Shown: positions 44,896 to 54,091, numbered from the stretch's first letter. The stretch is DNA of 64,000 nt from Silvibacterium bohemicum (GCF_001006305.1 NZ_LBHJ01000012.1:346231-410230); one strand, 5' to 3'. Numbers and translations: made by a program. Notes: generated from the letters alone by a model not told the origin.

Positions 44896-46069
44896 CGTCT
44901 TCGCTCGCATTCAAAGTCACCCGGCGCACCCGGGCGCTGATATTGCACAGAACCTCATAAGGAATGGTACCCGCCAGGTCGGCGAAATCGTATGCGGAGA
45001 TCTGCTCCGTTCCTTGTTTCCCAATCAGAACTACTTCATCGCCCATCTCGACGGCGGGGATGTCCGTTACATCGACGATGGTCAGGTCCATCGAGATGCG
45101 GCCTACGATCGGCGCGCGCTGACCGCGCACCAGCACTTCTCCCCGGTTCGACAACAGGCGGTTCATGCCGTCGGCGTAGCCCACCGGCAGCAGAGCCAGG
45201 CGGCTGGGCCGCCCGGCGCGAAAGGTCGCGTTGTAGCCCGCGCTCTCACCCGCTTCAATCGTGCGCAGGGATACCACGCGGGTCTTCCATGCCAGCACCG
45301 GCTGCAGCTCATTCGCCTCTGTACTCGCGCCTTCGCCGCTGACGCGAGGTGGATAGCCATAGAGTGATAGCCCGGGTCGGAGCATCGCCGAAGCGCCGTA
45401 TTTCGCAGCAAGCTCGCCAATGCTGCGAGCGCCATCATTGGCGAGTACCGTTGCCGAATTGCCCGCGTGAATCACGGTGGGGCGAAACCCGCGAGCCGAG
45501 ATGATTTCCATTGCCGCATCGAGGCGCGCCATCTGCGCCGCTGTCGCTTCTCCGTCCAGAAGCTCCGGCGAGTGGAAGTGGGTCATCACGCCTTCGAGGG
45601 AGAGAGCCTTCGCCGCTTGCATGCGTTCAAGGAATGAAGGCAGATCGGCGAGCCGAACACCCTGCCGCGCCATTCCTGTGTCGATCTCGAGATGCACTGC
45701 GACTGACTGGGTGGCGCACTGCTTCTCGCGCGTGGCCGCATCCAGCCATTCAAGATGAGCCGGCTCCCAGACCACCGGCGTCAGCCGATGCTCGATTGCA
45801 CCTTCGGCCTCATGCTCCCACAGGCCGCTCATCACCAGAATGCGCGCGCCGGGGCATGTTGCCCGCACTGCGATTGCTTCTTCGGCGTTGGTCACGCCGA
45901 GCCACGCTGCTCCGGCATTTGCGAGAGCGTGCGCACATGCCAACGTGCCATGTCCGTAGGCGTTGGCCTTCACTACCGCGATCAATCCGGATTCGCCGGC
46001 AGCGGCGCTCAGCAGTCGATAATTTTGGATCAGCCGATCAAGCGAGATCTCTGCCCAGGCAGGACGCAT
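44888..46069 (-). CDS. alr: Alanine racemase
   Basis: 393 residues from the ATG at 46069; upstream frame is non-coding. Interconverts L- and D-alanine for peptidoglycan, with PLP. The PLP lysine lies in IAVVKANAYGHG near residue 35. The second catalytic tyrosine is in AGYNATFRAG, followed by LALLPVGYADGMNR and VGRISMDLTIVDVT. The end overlaps the ABHD18-like gene. Upstream (minus), the NTF2-like gene stops 10 bases before the alr start, so the three form one leftward transcription unit. Confidence 0.95.
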   Translation of the reverse strand: MRPAWAEISLDRLIQNYRLLSAAAGESGLIAVVKANAYGHGTLACAHALANAGAAWLGVTNAEEAIAVRATCPGARILVMSGLWEHEAEGAIEHRLTPVVWEPAHLEWLDAATREKQCATQSVAVHLEIDTGMARQGVRLADLPSFLERMQAAKALSLEGVMTHFHSPELLDGEATAAQMARLDAAMEIISARGFRPTVIHAGNSATVLANDGARSIGELAAKYGASAMLRPGLSLYGYPPRVSGEGASTEANELQPVLAWKTRVVSLRTIEAGESAGYNATFRAGRPSRLALLPVGYADGMNRLLSNRGEVLVRGQRAPIVGRISMDLTIVDVTDIPAVEMGDEVVLIGKQGTEQISAYDFADLAGTIPYEVLCNISARVRRVTLNASEDDV

Positions 46070-46079
46070 CGAACAGTGC

Positions 46080-46697
46080 CTACTGCTGCGGAGCAGGATT
46101 GCTGCCTGCAGCCGGAGGAGTTTGGGGCGCATCCTGGCCCTTGAACAAAAGCGGGATGTGGAAGGGCAAATCGGCTGTGCTCTTCTTGGCCGGCTTCGCC
46201 GCTTTTTGCCCTGCCTGCTGTTCGACCACTGCTGTGCGCTGGGAGTTGATGCAGATCCAGTTGCCGCGCGCGTGCTGATAAACATGCGTGAAGATGCCGC
46301 GTTCTTCGTGCGTTGTGCCGTTGACCTTCCATTTCTGGATGTAGGTTCCATCGACCACGGCAACATCTTCAATGGTGCGAACGTTGACCACACGCTGCTC
46401 CATGCTCACCGGCTGCGGCCCCGACTTCTCGTAAAGCAAAGCGATCTGCTGGTTGCGCGTTGTGATGTCTCCGCCCGAGGAGATGTCGACATACAGCGGC
46501 GACATCAGATTCTCCAGCCCGTACTGATCGCGTTTCACCAGCGCGTTGCTCCACTGGTCCTCAAACTTCTGGAACTGCGCAATCTCAGGAGATTGCGGGG
46601 ACGCGGGGGGAGCGGTGGCTTGTTGCTGAGCGAAGGCCGTTCCGGCAAGGAGCACCGTGCAGGCTGTCAGCGATATCAAAGTTTGTTTCATAGTCAC
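46080..46697 (-). CDS. Secreted NTF2-like (SnoaL/DUF4440-type) protein
   Basis: 205 residues with a signal peptide (LISLTACTVLLAGTAFAQQ). Residues about 38-150 have the cone-shaped NTF2-like pattern: FQKFEDQWSNALVKRDQYGLENLMSPLYVDIS, VRTIEDVAVVDGTYIQKW and GIFTHVYQHARGNWICINSQRT. The tail is Lys/Ala/Pro-rich. Such domains bind small molecules or act as simple enzymes; no active site is assignable. First gene of the alr unit, divergent from dnaB. Confidence 0.75.
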   Translation of the reverse strand: MTMKQTLISLTACTVLLAGTAFAQQQATAPPASPQSPEIAQFQKFEDQWSNALVKRDQYGLENLMSPLYVDISSGGDITTRNQQIALLYEKSGPQPVSMEQRVVNVRTIEDVAVVDGTYIQKWKVNGTTHEERGIFTHVYQHARGNWICINSQRTAVVEQQAGQKAAKPAKKSTADLPFHIPLLFKGQDAPQTPPAAGSNPAPQQ

Positions 46698-46851
46698 AAC
46701 GAAATCTCTTTCTTTCTCATGATAAAGGCTGAGGTTCGATTTGGCATTGCGGACGCGTTATCCAGAGCTTCCACAGGCCGTCCACACCTTAATTTGACGA
46801 TCTTGAGCCCTTTGCGTTGTTTTCTTTTGTCTGCGGGCCTAGCCTCTATGA

Positions 46852-48249
46852 ATGGCCGCCACTGCTGACATCTCTTTCGAACGCGGGCTGCCCGCCTCTG
46901 TTGACGCCGAACGTTCGATTCTTGGCGCTATCCTTCTCGATAATCACGCGTACAACGAGGCCGCGGAGAAGCTGCGCGCCGATGACTTCGCCCTCGACTC
47001 GCACCAGCGCATCTTCGCGCGCATGGCCGAGCTTATCGATGCTGGCCGCGCGGTCGACATCGTTACTCTTGCCGAGGAGCTGGCCAAGCGAAAAGAAGTC
47101 GAATCGATTGGCGGAGTTGCGTATCTTGCCTCGCTGACCGAAGGCCTGCCGCGCCGCCTTTCCATTGAAGAGTACGTCCGCATCGTCAAGGACAAGTCGC
47201 TGCTGCGTCAGCTCATCAACATCTGCTCGACGGCTATCACGCGCGCCGCAGATCAGAGCGAAGAGGCGCTCGAGGTCATCAACGCAGCGGAAACGTTGAT
47301 GCTCGAGGTCACGGAGAAGGGCATCACCCGCGGCTTCGCCGGTATTCCGGAGATCGTTCGCGACTCCTTCGGCACCATCGACAACTTGTACAAAGAAGGC
47401 CGCGAAGTCACTGGTCTGGCCACGCACTTTGACGAGTTCGATCGCATGACCAGCGGCCTGCAGAAGTCAGAGCTCATCATCATCGCGGCTCGCCCTTCGA
47501 TGGGTAAAACCGCGTGGGCCATCAACATCGCACAGAATGCCGCGGTTCGCAGCGCGCATACGGTTGCCGTCTTCTCACTCGAAATGAGCAAGGAGTCGCT
47601 GCTGCGAAGAATGCTGGCCTCTGAAGCTCTGGTCGATTCGCAGAAGATCCAGAAGGGTTTTCTCGGCCGCGAAGATCAGGAGAAGCTGAACAGCGCGCTC
47701 GAGCGTCTGGTGGAGGCGCCCATCTTCATCGATGACACGCCGGGCATCTCGCTGACCGAGATGCGCGCCAAGGCGCGGCGACTGCGCCAGTCGCGCGGCG
47801 GTCTCGACCTCATCGTGATCGATTACCTCCAGCTCATGACCGCCAGCTCCGGCCTGCCAGGCCAGAAGCGCTATGAGAACCGCACGCAGGAGGTCTCTGC
47901 AGTCTCGCGCGGTCTAAAGGCTTTGGCGAAGGAGCTTGAAGTGCCGGTGATCGCGCTCTCACAGCTCTCGCGTTCTTCGGAGCAGCGCGGCGGCGACAAG
48001 AAGCCGATGCTCTCCGACTTGCGCGAGTCAGGCTCGATCGAGCAGGACGCCGACGTGGTGGCCTTCATTCACCGCGACAGTTACTACAATCGCGACGAAA
48101 ACGGACAGCCCGATCCCGATACCGAAGGCAAGGCCGAGATCATCATTGCCAAGCAGCGAAACGGTCCGACCGGCTCTGTGCACTTGGCCTATCTCTCCAA
48201 ATGCACCAGATTTGAGAACCTTGCCCATGGCGGTGGTGGCGACTATTGA
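46852..48249 (+). CDS. dnaB: Replicative DNA helicase DnaB
   Basis: 465 residues, normal for DnaB. The N-terminal primase-binding domain begins LPASVDAERSILGAILLDNHAYN. The RecA-like helicase core has the Walker A ARPSMGKTAWAINIAQNAA, a Walker B region LIVIDYLQLM, and the C-terminal SRSSEQRGGDKKPMLSDLRESGSIEQDADVV region. DnaB hexamers unwind DNA at the fork. It is followed 465 bases later by dnaA on the same strand. Confidence 0.97.
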   Translation: MAATADISFERGLPASVDAERSILGAILLDNHAYNEAAEKLRADDFALDSHQRIFARMAELIDAGRAVDIVTLAEELAKRKEVESIGGVAYLASLTEGLPRRLSIEEYVRIVKDKSLLRQLINICSTAITRAADQSEEALEVINAAETLMLEVTEKGITRGFAGIPEIVRDSFGTIDNLYKEGREVTGLATHFDEFDRMTSGLQKSELIIIAARPSMGKTAWAINIAQNAAVRSAHTVAVFSLEMSKESLLRRMLASEALVDSQKIQKGFLGREDQEKLNSALERLVEAPIFIDDTPGISLTEMRAKARRLRQSRGGLDLIVIDYLQLMTASSGLPGQKRYENRTQEVSAVSRGLKALAKELEVPVIALSQLSRSSEQRGGDKKPMLSDLRESGSIEQDADVVAFIHRDSYYNRDENGQPDPDTEGKAEIIIAKQRNGPTGSVHLAYLSKCTRFENLAHGGGGDY

Positions 48250-48714
48250 GGCCGGTAAGGATTACATATGCCGAGTCGTAATTGCCAAGTTCGCGGCTTC
48301 ATGCCACGATCAAAGAGACAGTGAGAGAAGCGACGAAGATCGCAAATGTATCGATTGGAATTCCAAATTTTCTCCAAGGTTTTTTCAAAGATTACCTTCT
48401 GCGGCGCCGATTTTTCAGACCATTTCACACTCCGTGGTGCAACCCTGCGAGAGGAAAAAAAATGCGGCAGAAAGGTCGTACTTTCGGGCTTCGAACTGTG
48501 CTAGTATCGGCAACGTTCATAAGAGATTTTCCTGACGCCTCGCGGCCGTCAGACCAATCGACCGAAGCATCGGAAAGCAAGGCGCATCCGATGCGCTTCC
48601 CGGCCAATGCAAATGCTCCGGCAATACCCACTTAGGATGGGACCGAGTGCATTTGGTCATGCGTTTGCATCCGGCATCGAATAGTCTCCGCGAGCGTTCA
48701 AGCAAGGAATAAGA
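48250..48714. other. dnaB-dnaA intergenic region
   Basis: No gene is supported here; several short frames lack ribosome-binding sites. AT-richer stretches lie at about 48340-48420 and 48450-48470. A possible -10 (TAGTAT, 48502-48507, preceded by TGTGC) could serve dnaA with a long leader. No cluster of consensus DnaA boxes is visible, so an origin is not claimed. Confidence 0.5.
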
Positions 48715-50145
48715 ATGTCATTTGTCGCTACTCCCGCCGCCGTGCTCAATCCTTGGGTGCGGATCCTCGGCGCACTTGAAAAGAAGGTCAATCGCCAGTC
48801 GTTCGATACCTGGCTCAAACCCACACGCTTCAGTTACGCCAAAGAGCGGCTGCTGTACGTGCGCATCCCCACGCCTGAGTTTCAGCATGTCGGCGAACGC
48901 TATGCCGATCTCATTCAGGAAGCCATCGATGCGCTGCAGCTCGAATTCGACGACGTAAAGTTTCTCACCCCGGAAGAAGATCCCACGCTGGCCCGGGCTC
49001 GCGAAGATGGCGGCTTTCCGCCGGTTCCGACGCATGCGCCGAATGCTCCGGCCAATGGCCGTCACGTCAACGGACGCACCGCGCCCGCAGCTCCTCCGCA
49101 GCAGGCCCGCTTCGATTGGTCGACAGCGGCGCAGCTCAATCCGCGCTACACCTTCGATGCATTCGTCATCGGCTCGGGCAATCAGTTTGCCCGCGCTGCG
49201 GCGGAGGCGGTGGCCGATCGCCCGTCGAAGGCCTACAACCCGCTCTTCCTCTACGGAGGCGTGGGCATGGGTAAGACCCATCTCATGCATGCCATCGGCC
49301 ACGAGGTGAAGTCGCGCACGCCCAGCACTTCTATCTGCTACGTCTCGGTCGAAAAGTTCACCAACGAGATGATCAACTCGCTGCGCTACGACAAGATGAC
49401 CAGCTTCCGCGACAAGTATCGCTCGGTGGATCTGCTGCTTATCGACGACATTCAGTTTCTCTCGCAGAAGGAGCGCACGCAGGAAGAGTTCTTTCACACC
49501 TTCAACGCGCTTCACGAGAACATGAAGCAGATCGTCATCGCGTCCGACCGTCCTCCCAAAGAGCTGCCCGAGATCGAAGACCGCCTGCGTTCGCGCTTCG
49601 AGTGGGGATTGATCGCCGACATTCAGCCGCCGGACCTCGAAACCAAGGTCGCCATTCTGCAGAAGAAAGCAGAGAGCGAGCAGGTTATCATCCCGACCGA
49701 CGTTGCGCTGTTCATCGCCTCCAACGTGCGCACCAACGTACGCGAGCTGGAAGGCGCGCTCACGCGGCTGTTCGCCTGGTCGCAGCTCAACGGTGTCGAG
49801 ATCACGCTGCCAACCGCGCAGCAGTGCCTCAAGCAGTTCATCGACACGCAGGTGCGGAAGATTACGATCGAGGCCATCCAGCGCGCGGTAGCCGAGCAGT
49901 TCGGCATGCGCGTCGCGGAGCTGAAGCAGAAGAATAACTCGCGCGCCGTGGTCGTTCCGCGGCAGATCGCCATGTATCTCGCCAAGCAGATGACCGAAGC
50001 ATCACTGCCCGAAATCGGACGGCAATTCGGAGGCAAGCATCACACTACAGTGATGCACTCCATTGCCAAGATCGACGAGATGCGCCGCTCCGAGAAGAGC
50101 CTCAATAGCACCGTGAACAAGCTGATGGAAACGCTCAACGGCTAG
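48715..50145 (+). CDS. dnaA: Chromosomal replication initiator protein DnaA
   Basis: 476 residues. Domain I (about 1-90; WVRILGALEKKVNRQSFDTWLKPTRF) is followed by a Pro/Ala-rich domain II linker (about 95-140). Domain III is the AAA+ module, with Walker A LYGGVGMGKTHLMHAIG and Walker B LLIDDIQFLSQKE. Domain IV binds DnaA boxes through IAMYLAKQMTEASLPEIGRQFGGKHHTTVMHS. All functional elements are present. Its position next to dnaB rather than rpmH or dnaN is unusual compared with many bacteria. Confidence 0.98.
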   Translation: MSFVATPAAVLNPWVRILGALEKKVNRQSFDTWLKPTRFSYAKERLLYVRIPTPEFQHVGERYADLIQEAIDALQLEFDDVKFLTPEEDPTLARAREDGGFPPVPTHAPNAPANGRHVNGRTAPAAPPQQARFDWSTAAQLNPRYTFDAFVIGSGNQFARAAAEAVADRPSKAYNPLFLYGGVGMGKTHLMHAIGHEVKSRTPSTSICYVSVEKFTNEMINSLRYDKMTSFRDKYRSVDLLLIDDIQFLSQKERTQEEFFHTFNALHENMKQIVIASDRPPKELPEIEDRLRSRFEWGLIADIQPPDLETKVAILQKKAESEQVIIPTDVALFIASNVRTNVRELEGALTRLFAWSQLNGVEITLPTAQQCLKQFIDTQVRKITIEAIQRAVAEQFGMRVAELKQKNNSRAVVVPRQIAMYLAKQMTEASLPEIGRQFGGKHHTTVMHSIAKIDEMRRSEKSLNSTVNKLMETLNG

Positions 50146-50224
50146 CGCTGGCCGTCTGGAATTGGCGTTCTGGGCAAACGCCTTCGGCGCTGCTTCGCGC
50201 GAGGATGAAGGAAGCTGAACCGGC

Positions 50225-50259
50225 GATCCCACATCTCGCTTCTGAGAAGTGGGGTCACC
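50225..50259. repeat. Palindromic intergenic repeat, CCCACATCTC family, copy 2
   Basis: GATCCCACATCTC, a 5-base spacer, then GAGAAGTGGGGTCACC form an imperfect hairpin similar to that at 19082-19116. It lies between the convergent dnaA and oxidoreductase genes and may help terminate both. Confidence 0.5.
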
Positions 50260-50296
50260 GATGTTAACTTCAGCATGCCGCCTTCGGGATGAAGGT

Positions 50297-51403
50297 TCAG
50301 GAAAGTGCCGGCAGACCCGCCGATTGATAAATACGCGACATCAGTTCCATGTCGCGTAGTCCCTCTTCTCCCGGAGTCTTCGGCTCTTTGTTCTGGTTGA
50401 TGCAATCGGCGAAGTGATCGGCCTGCGCCTTGAACTGCGCTGGATCGGGGGCAGTGACGAGATCAGGAATCTTTTCGCGTCCAATCTGCCCGGTCATATG
50501 AATCCCCGAGTAGCCAAATGCCGGATTTAGCTCCAGCATGCCCTTTGCTCCATGCACCCGGTAGAAGCCGTCCATACTGGCGCCGTACGTGGTGTTGCAG
50601 GCGGCTACGATGCCGGAGGGAAACTTCATCGTCCAGGAGACGTTCTCTTCCACATTTTTGAAGCGTCCATCATGATCGATGACCGAAGAGTAGGCGCTGA
50701 TCTCCTGCGGCTCTTCTCCGGTCAGATAGCGGCAGGCGTTGAGCGAGTAGATGCCCACATCCATCAGCGGACCGCCTCCCGACAGCTTGCGGTCGATGCG
50801 CCATTCGCCGGCAGGGATATTGAAGCCGAAGTCGCTCTCGATGGCCTGTATCGTGCCCAGTGCACCGCTGCGGATGATCTCCACTGCTTTGAGATTGACC
50901 GGCTCATAATGGCAGCGATAGGCGATCATCAACTTCTTCCCCGCCGACTTGCATGCCTCGATCATGGCCTTGGAATCGGCGACGCTGGTAGCCATGGGCT
51001 TCTCGCACAGTGCATGCTTCCCGGCCTTCGCTGCGCGGATGGTGTACTCGGCGTGCATGCTGTTTGGCAATGCGATATAAACCGCGTCGATCTCCTTGTT
51101 CTGCGCGATGGCATCGAAGTTGTCATAGCTGTAGATTGCATTGGAGGGCACGCCATAGATTGCCGCCTGTTTTTCCGCCTTATCGCGATGGCCGCTCACG
51201 AGCGCGGTGATGTGCCCGCTATTTCCGAGCTTCACCGCCGGCATGAAGTGGTCCATGGAGATTCGGCCCAGACCGACGATGCACCATCGGATGCCCTGGC
51301 CGCCTGTCGATTGCGCCTGAGCCGACGACCATCGGGAGGGAAGCAGGGAGGAAAGGGAAGCAACTCCGGCAAGACGGCTGAATTCGCGGCGGCTAAAGCG
51401 CAT
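50297..51403 (-). CDS. Gfo/Idh/MocA oxidoreductase with twin-arginine-type signal
   Basis: 368 residues. The N-terminus (MRFSRREFSRLAGVASLSSLLP) has the RRxF of a Tat signal, so the enzyme is probably folded with its cofactor and exported. The Rossmann domain follows (IRWCIVGLGRISMDHFMPAV), with the EKP motif (LCEKPMATSVADSKAMIEA). The C-terminal domain includes GGGPLMDVGIYSLNACRYLTG. This layout resembles periplasmic glucose-fructose oxidoreductase, which keeps NADP tightly bound. The sugar substrate is not known. Confidence 0.85.
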   Translation of the reverse strand: MRFSRREFSRLAGVASLSSLLPSRWSSAQAQSTGGQGIRWCIVGLGRISMDHFMPAVKLGNSGHITALVSGHRDKAEKQAAIYGVPSNAIYSYDNFDAIAQNKEIDAVYIALPNSMHAEYTIRAAKAGKHALCEKPMATSVADSKAMIEACKSAGKKLMIAYRCHYEPVNLKAVEIIRSGALGTIQAIESDFGFNIPAGEWRIDRKLSGGGPLMDVGIYSLNACRYLTGEEPQEISAYSSVIDHDGRFKNVEENVSWTMKFPSGIVAACNTTYGASMDGFYRVHGAKGMLELNPAFGYSGIHMTGQIGREKIPDLVTAPDPAQFKAQADHFADCINQNKEPKTPGEEGLRDMELMSRIYQSAGLPALS

Positions 51404-51532
51404 AAGATCACTCCATTCAACTAAATCGATTCAGGTATGAATTCTTACAGGAAACCCCAAGGCCGCGCCAGCTCAACACTTCATCTCGTGAAGCCCTGGT
51501 GCAGTCCGTCAAATCATTTATCCTGTCCCTCA

Positions 51533-52654
51533 ATGCGCTTGCGCCTTGCGGCAAGACCGCTCTTCGTCCTCATTCTCTCTCTCTTTGCCGGCATTGCCGC
51601 GAACGCGGCTCCGCGTCACATCGACACTGGTTTTCTGAATCGTCACGTCGTGGTGAACGGAGCGCTCTACAAGTATCAGGTTTACCTGCCTGAAGGTTGG
51701 ACCGAGCACGGAAGCTGGCCGGTCATTCTCTTTCTTCATGGCAGCGGCGAGCGCGGCTCCGAGGGCATGGATGAGACGCAGATCGGCCTGCCGCAGGCCA
51801 TCCGTCTCCACCCCGACCACTGGCCTTTCATCGTCGTGATGCCGCAGGTGCCCTTCGGTCATCACCATTGGACCGATCCCGACATGATGCAGATGGCGCT
51901 CGCTGCGCTCGACCAGGACACCAAGGAGTTCCACGGCGACCGCGATCGCACCTATCTCACCGGTCTCTCGCTGGGCGGCTATGGCGTTTACGAGCTGGCC
52001 CGCTACAACCCGCATCGTTTTGCAGCGATTGCGCCGGTCAGCGGCGGCATTTTCTGGTCCTATCGGCCGGAGCGCTGGAAGGAGTCGACGACCCTGCCGG
52101 CCGAATATGCCCGCGCCATCGGGCGGACGCCGGTCTGGATCTTTCACGGCTCCGATGACAATGTGGTGATCGTGAAGCAGTCGCAGATCATGTACGAGGC
52201 GCTCAAGGCGAGCGGCGGCAACGTCCGCTTCTGGCAGTACGCCGGCTGGAGGCACAACGCATGGGACAAGGCCTATGCGCTGCCGGATCTGGCGCACTGG
52301 TTCCTGGCGCATCGCCTCAGCTCCACGCCCAGGCTGCAGCCTGCGGCTGAAGAGATCCTGGTGCCGCTGCATCCTGTCCCCGCCAGGATCGATTACGACG
52401 TCTACGACGACTATGTCGGCGTCTACGACGACGCAGGCACCGCACAGGCCACGATCACCCGCCAGGGCGACCGGCTGTTTACGAAAAATCGCGTCGGAGA
52501 CGTCATCGAGCTGCTTCCTGAGAACTCCACCAGCTTCTTCTACCCCACCGGCAGCCCGACCCGGCTGATCTTCGAAAAGGATGGAAACGGCGAGGTCAAG
52601 GGCATCCGCTTCCGCGACGATCGCCACGAGGAGTTCTGGGAAAAGCGCCGCTGA
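51533..52654 (+). CDS. Secreted esterase/phospholipase-like alpha/beta hydrolase
   Basis: The ATG at 51533 was preferred because it opens a signal peptide (RPLFVLILSLFAGIAANAAP); an ATG at 51437 adds 32 residues before it. 373 residues. Alpha/beta hydrolase motifs: VILFLHGSGERG (oxyanion), YLTGLSLGGYGVYELA (nucleophile), IFHGSDDNVV (aspartate) and GWRHNAWDKAY (histidine), typical of the carboxylesterase/PHB-depolymerase-like group. The last 100 residues form an extra beta-rich domain (YDVYDDYVGVYDDAGTAQAT). It probably releases acyl groups from polymers outside the cytoplasm. Confidence 0.8.
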   Translation: MRLRLAARPLFVLILSLFAGIAANAAPRHIDTGFLNRHVVVNGALYKYQVYLPEGWTEHGSWPVILFLHGSGERGSEGMDETQIGLPQAIRLHPDHWPFIVVMPQVPFGHHHWTDPDMMQMALAALDQDTKEFHGDRDRTYLTGLSLGGYGVYELARYNPHRFAAIAPVSGGIFWSYRPERWKESTTLPAEYARAIGRTPVWIFHGSDDNVVIVKQSQIMYEALKASGGNVRFWQYAGWRHNAWDKAYALPDLAHWFLAHRLSSTPRLQPAAEEILVPLHPVPARIDYDVYDDYVGVYDDAGTAQATITRQGDRLFTKNRVGDVIELLPENSTSFFYPTGSPTRLIFEKDGNGEVKGIRFRDDRHEEFWEKRR

Positions 52655-52937
52655 CCGGATGCGGCGGCGCTGCCCGGATTGTGGAGAAATAAGCACACTT
52701 CTCAAGCGGGCTTCCTGACGCGGCCCTATTCCGAGCGCCGCGAAAAATCTCTGCCGGTTCCCCTAGCGTCGGGCGCATTTTCCGGGCGGATCTGTCCGTT
52801 CTCGAACAGCTTTTGCGTGAAGCGGACACTTTATTCCATAAATTTTTCATGAATCCATTGATTCTGCTGCCTTTTCCCGGCGGTCTTTTTGGGCTTCAAC
52901 GTGCCTTATCCATTGATGGAATTTCTGAGGAACTCCC

Positions 52938-53936
52938 ATGTCACAGACTTCGTATCCGCAGCCAGAGGGCCATCCTATGCGCCGCTTCGCGCTGTTCGTT
53001 GTCGTTTTAACCGCCGTTGTCGCCGTTGGCTCACAGCCCTGGAGCGGAAACAGGCGCTCGGGCCAGACCGCGTGTTCGCGCCTGCGCACCTTCATGGGCA
53101 GCTTCCGCGCGCATGCCAAGGCGGACGGTGCACCGGCCTACGGAGCGGCACTGGGCACCGCCGATGGCTGGAATGTCCACGATTGCTCCGGCGAAGACCA
53201 TAATCGGACCAACTGGGGCTGGGGGCACCAGGAGCGGGCCTGCGAGATGCGGACCATGGTCATCTCCGCTCCCGGCAAGCTGGATGTTTCGAGCATGAAC
53301 GGCGGCATTGACGTGGTGGGCGAAGATAGGAAGGATGTCCGCGTCGATGCGCGGGTCGAGGCCTGGGCCGATTCCTCCAAGGAGGCTTCCGACATCCTTC
53401 GCGAGGTGGAGATTCAAGCTTCTGGCGGAACTATCCGCGACAAGGGGCCGAACTTTCACTGGGGCAACCGCGGTTATAGCGTCTCCTACACCATCCACGC
53501 GCCTCACCAGCTCTCTGCCGAGCTGAAGACCATGAATGGCGGCATCGGACTCTCACATCTCGACGGCGATCTGAACTTCGACACAACCAACGGCGGTGTC
53601 GACCTGACCGATCTCGCCGGGAAAGTTCACGGCAGCACCGTGAATGGCGGCCTGGATATTGCACTCTCCGGAGATCGCTGGCACGGCGAGGGCCTTCACG
53701 CCGAGACCACCAACGGCGGCATCTCGCTGAATCTGCCTGAGAAGTATGCCGCCCATCTCGAGACGGGCACCGTCAACGGCGGCATCGAGCTCAACTTCCC
53801 CATTACCATCCAGGGCGAGATCAAGCATCATCTCGAGACCGATCTCGGCGGCGGTGGACCGACTATCCATGCGGAGACCACCAACGGCGGAGTCACCGTC
53901 AGCCATTCGTCGAAGAGCGATCAGGATTCCATGTAG
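52938..53936 (+). CDS. Surface or periplasmic DUF4097-like beta-repeat protein with NGG motifs
   Basis: 332 residues from the ATG at 52938 (GAGGAA upstream); an ATG at 52977 is an alternative that opens the signal-like segment RRFALFVVVLTAVVAVG. The C-terminal 230 residues contain at least seven NGG turns at regular distances (MNGGID, MNGGIG, TNGGVD, VNGGLD, TNGGIS, VNGGIE, TNGGVT), as in the beta-helix/DUF4097 family. The function of that family is unknown; some members are cell-surface or polarity-associated. A strong terminator follows 19 bases after the stop. Confidence 0.65.
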   Translation: MSQTSYPQPEGHPMRRFALFVVVLTAVVAVGSQPWSGNRRSGQTACSRLRTFMGSFRAHAKADGAPAYGAALGTADGWNVHDCSGEDHNRTNWGWGHQERACEMRTMVISAPGKLDVSSMNGGIDVVGEDRKDVRVDARVEAWADSSKEASDILREVEIQASGGTIRDKGPNFHWGNRGYSVSYTIHAPHQLSAELKTMNGGIGLSHLDGDLNFDTTNGGVDLTDLAGKVHGSTVNGGLDIALSGDRWHGEGLHAETTNGGISLNLPEKYAAHLETGTVNGGIELNFPITIQGEIKHHLETDLGGGGPTIHAETTNGGVTVSHSSKSDQDSM

Positions 53937-53955
53937 TTCTCCCTCCCTCAGACAA

Positions 53956-53989
53956 CACAAAAGGGACCGCCAACGCGGTCCCTTTTGTG
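53956..53989 (+). terminator. Strong intrinsic terminator after the NGG-repeat gene
   Basis: A perfect 15-bp stem, CACAAAAGGGACCGC with GCGGTCCCTTTTGTG, around CAAC. The T-rich arm on the plus strand makes it a rightward terminator; the A-rich arm allows leftward function too. Confidence 0.85.
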
Positions 53990-54063
53990 CTGCCTACAAA
54001 GCTGTACTGAGTTGAGGAAGTAAAAGACCCCGGGGCTGAAGCCCTCGGAATTCGATCGGCTGC

Positions 54064-54091
54064 TTCGTGAGGCTGAAGCCTCACGCTCCCT
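54064..54091. repeat. Short dispersed palindromic repeat, copy 2 (CTGAAGCC family)
   Basis: Identical over 28 bases to 11084-11111, including the palindrome GTGAGGCTGAAGCCTCAC. A half-copy, GGGGCTGAAGCCC, lies just before it (54033-54045), mirroring the arrangement at the first copy. Located between convergent genes. Confidence 0.7.
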
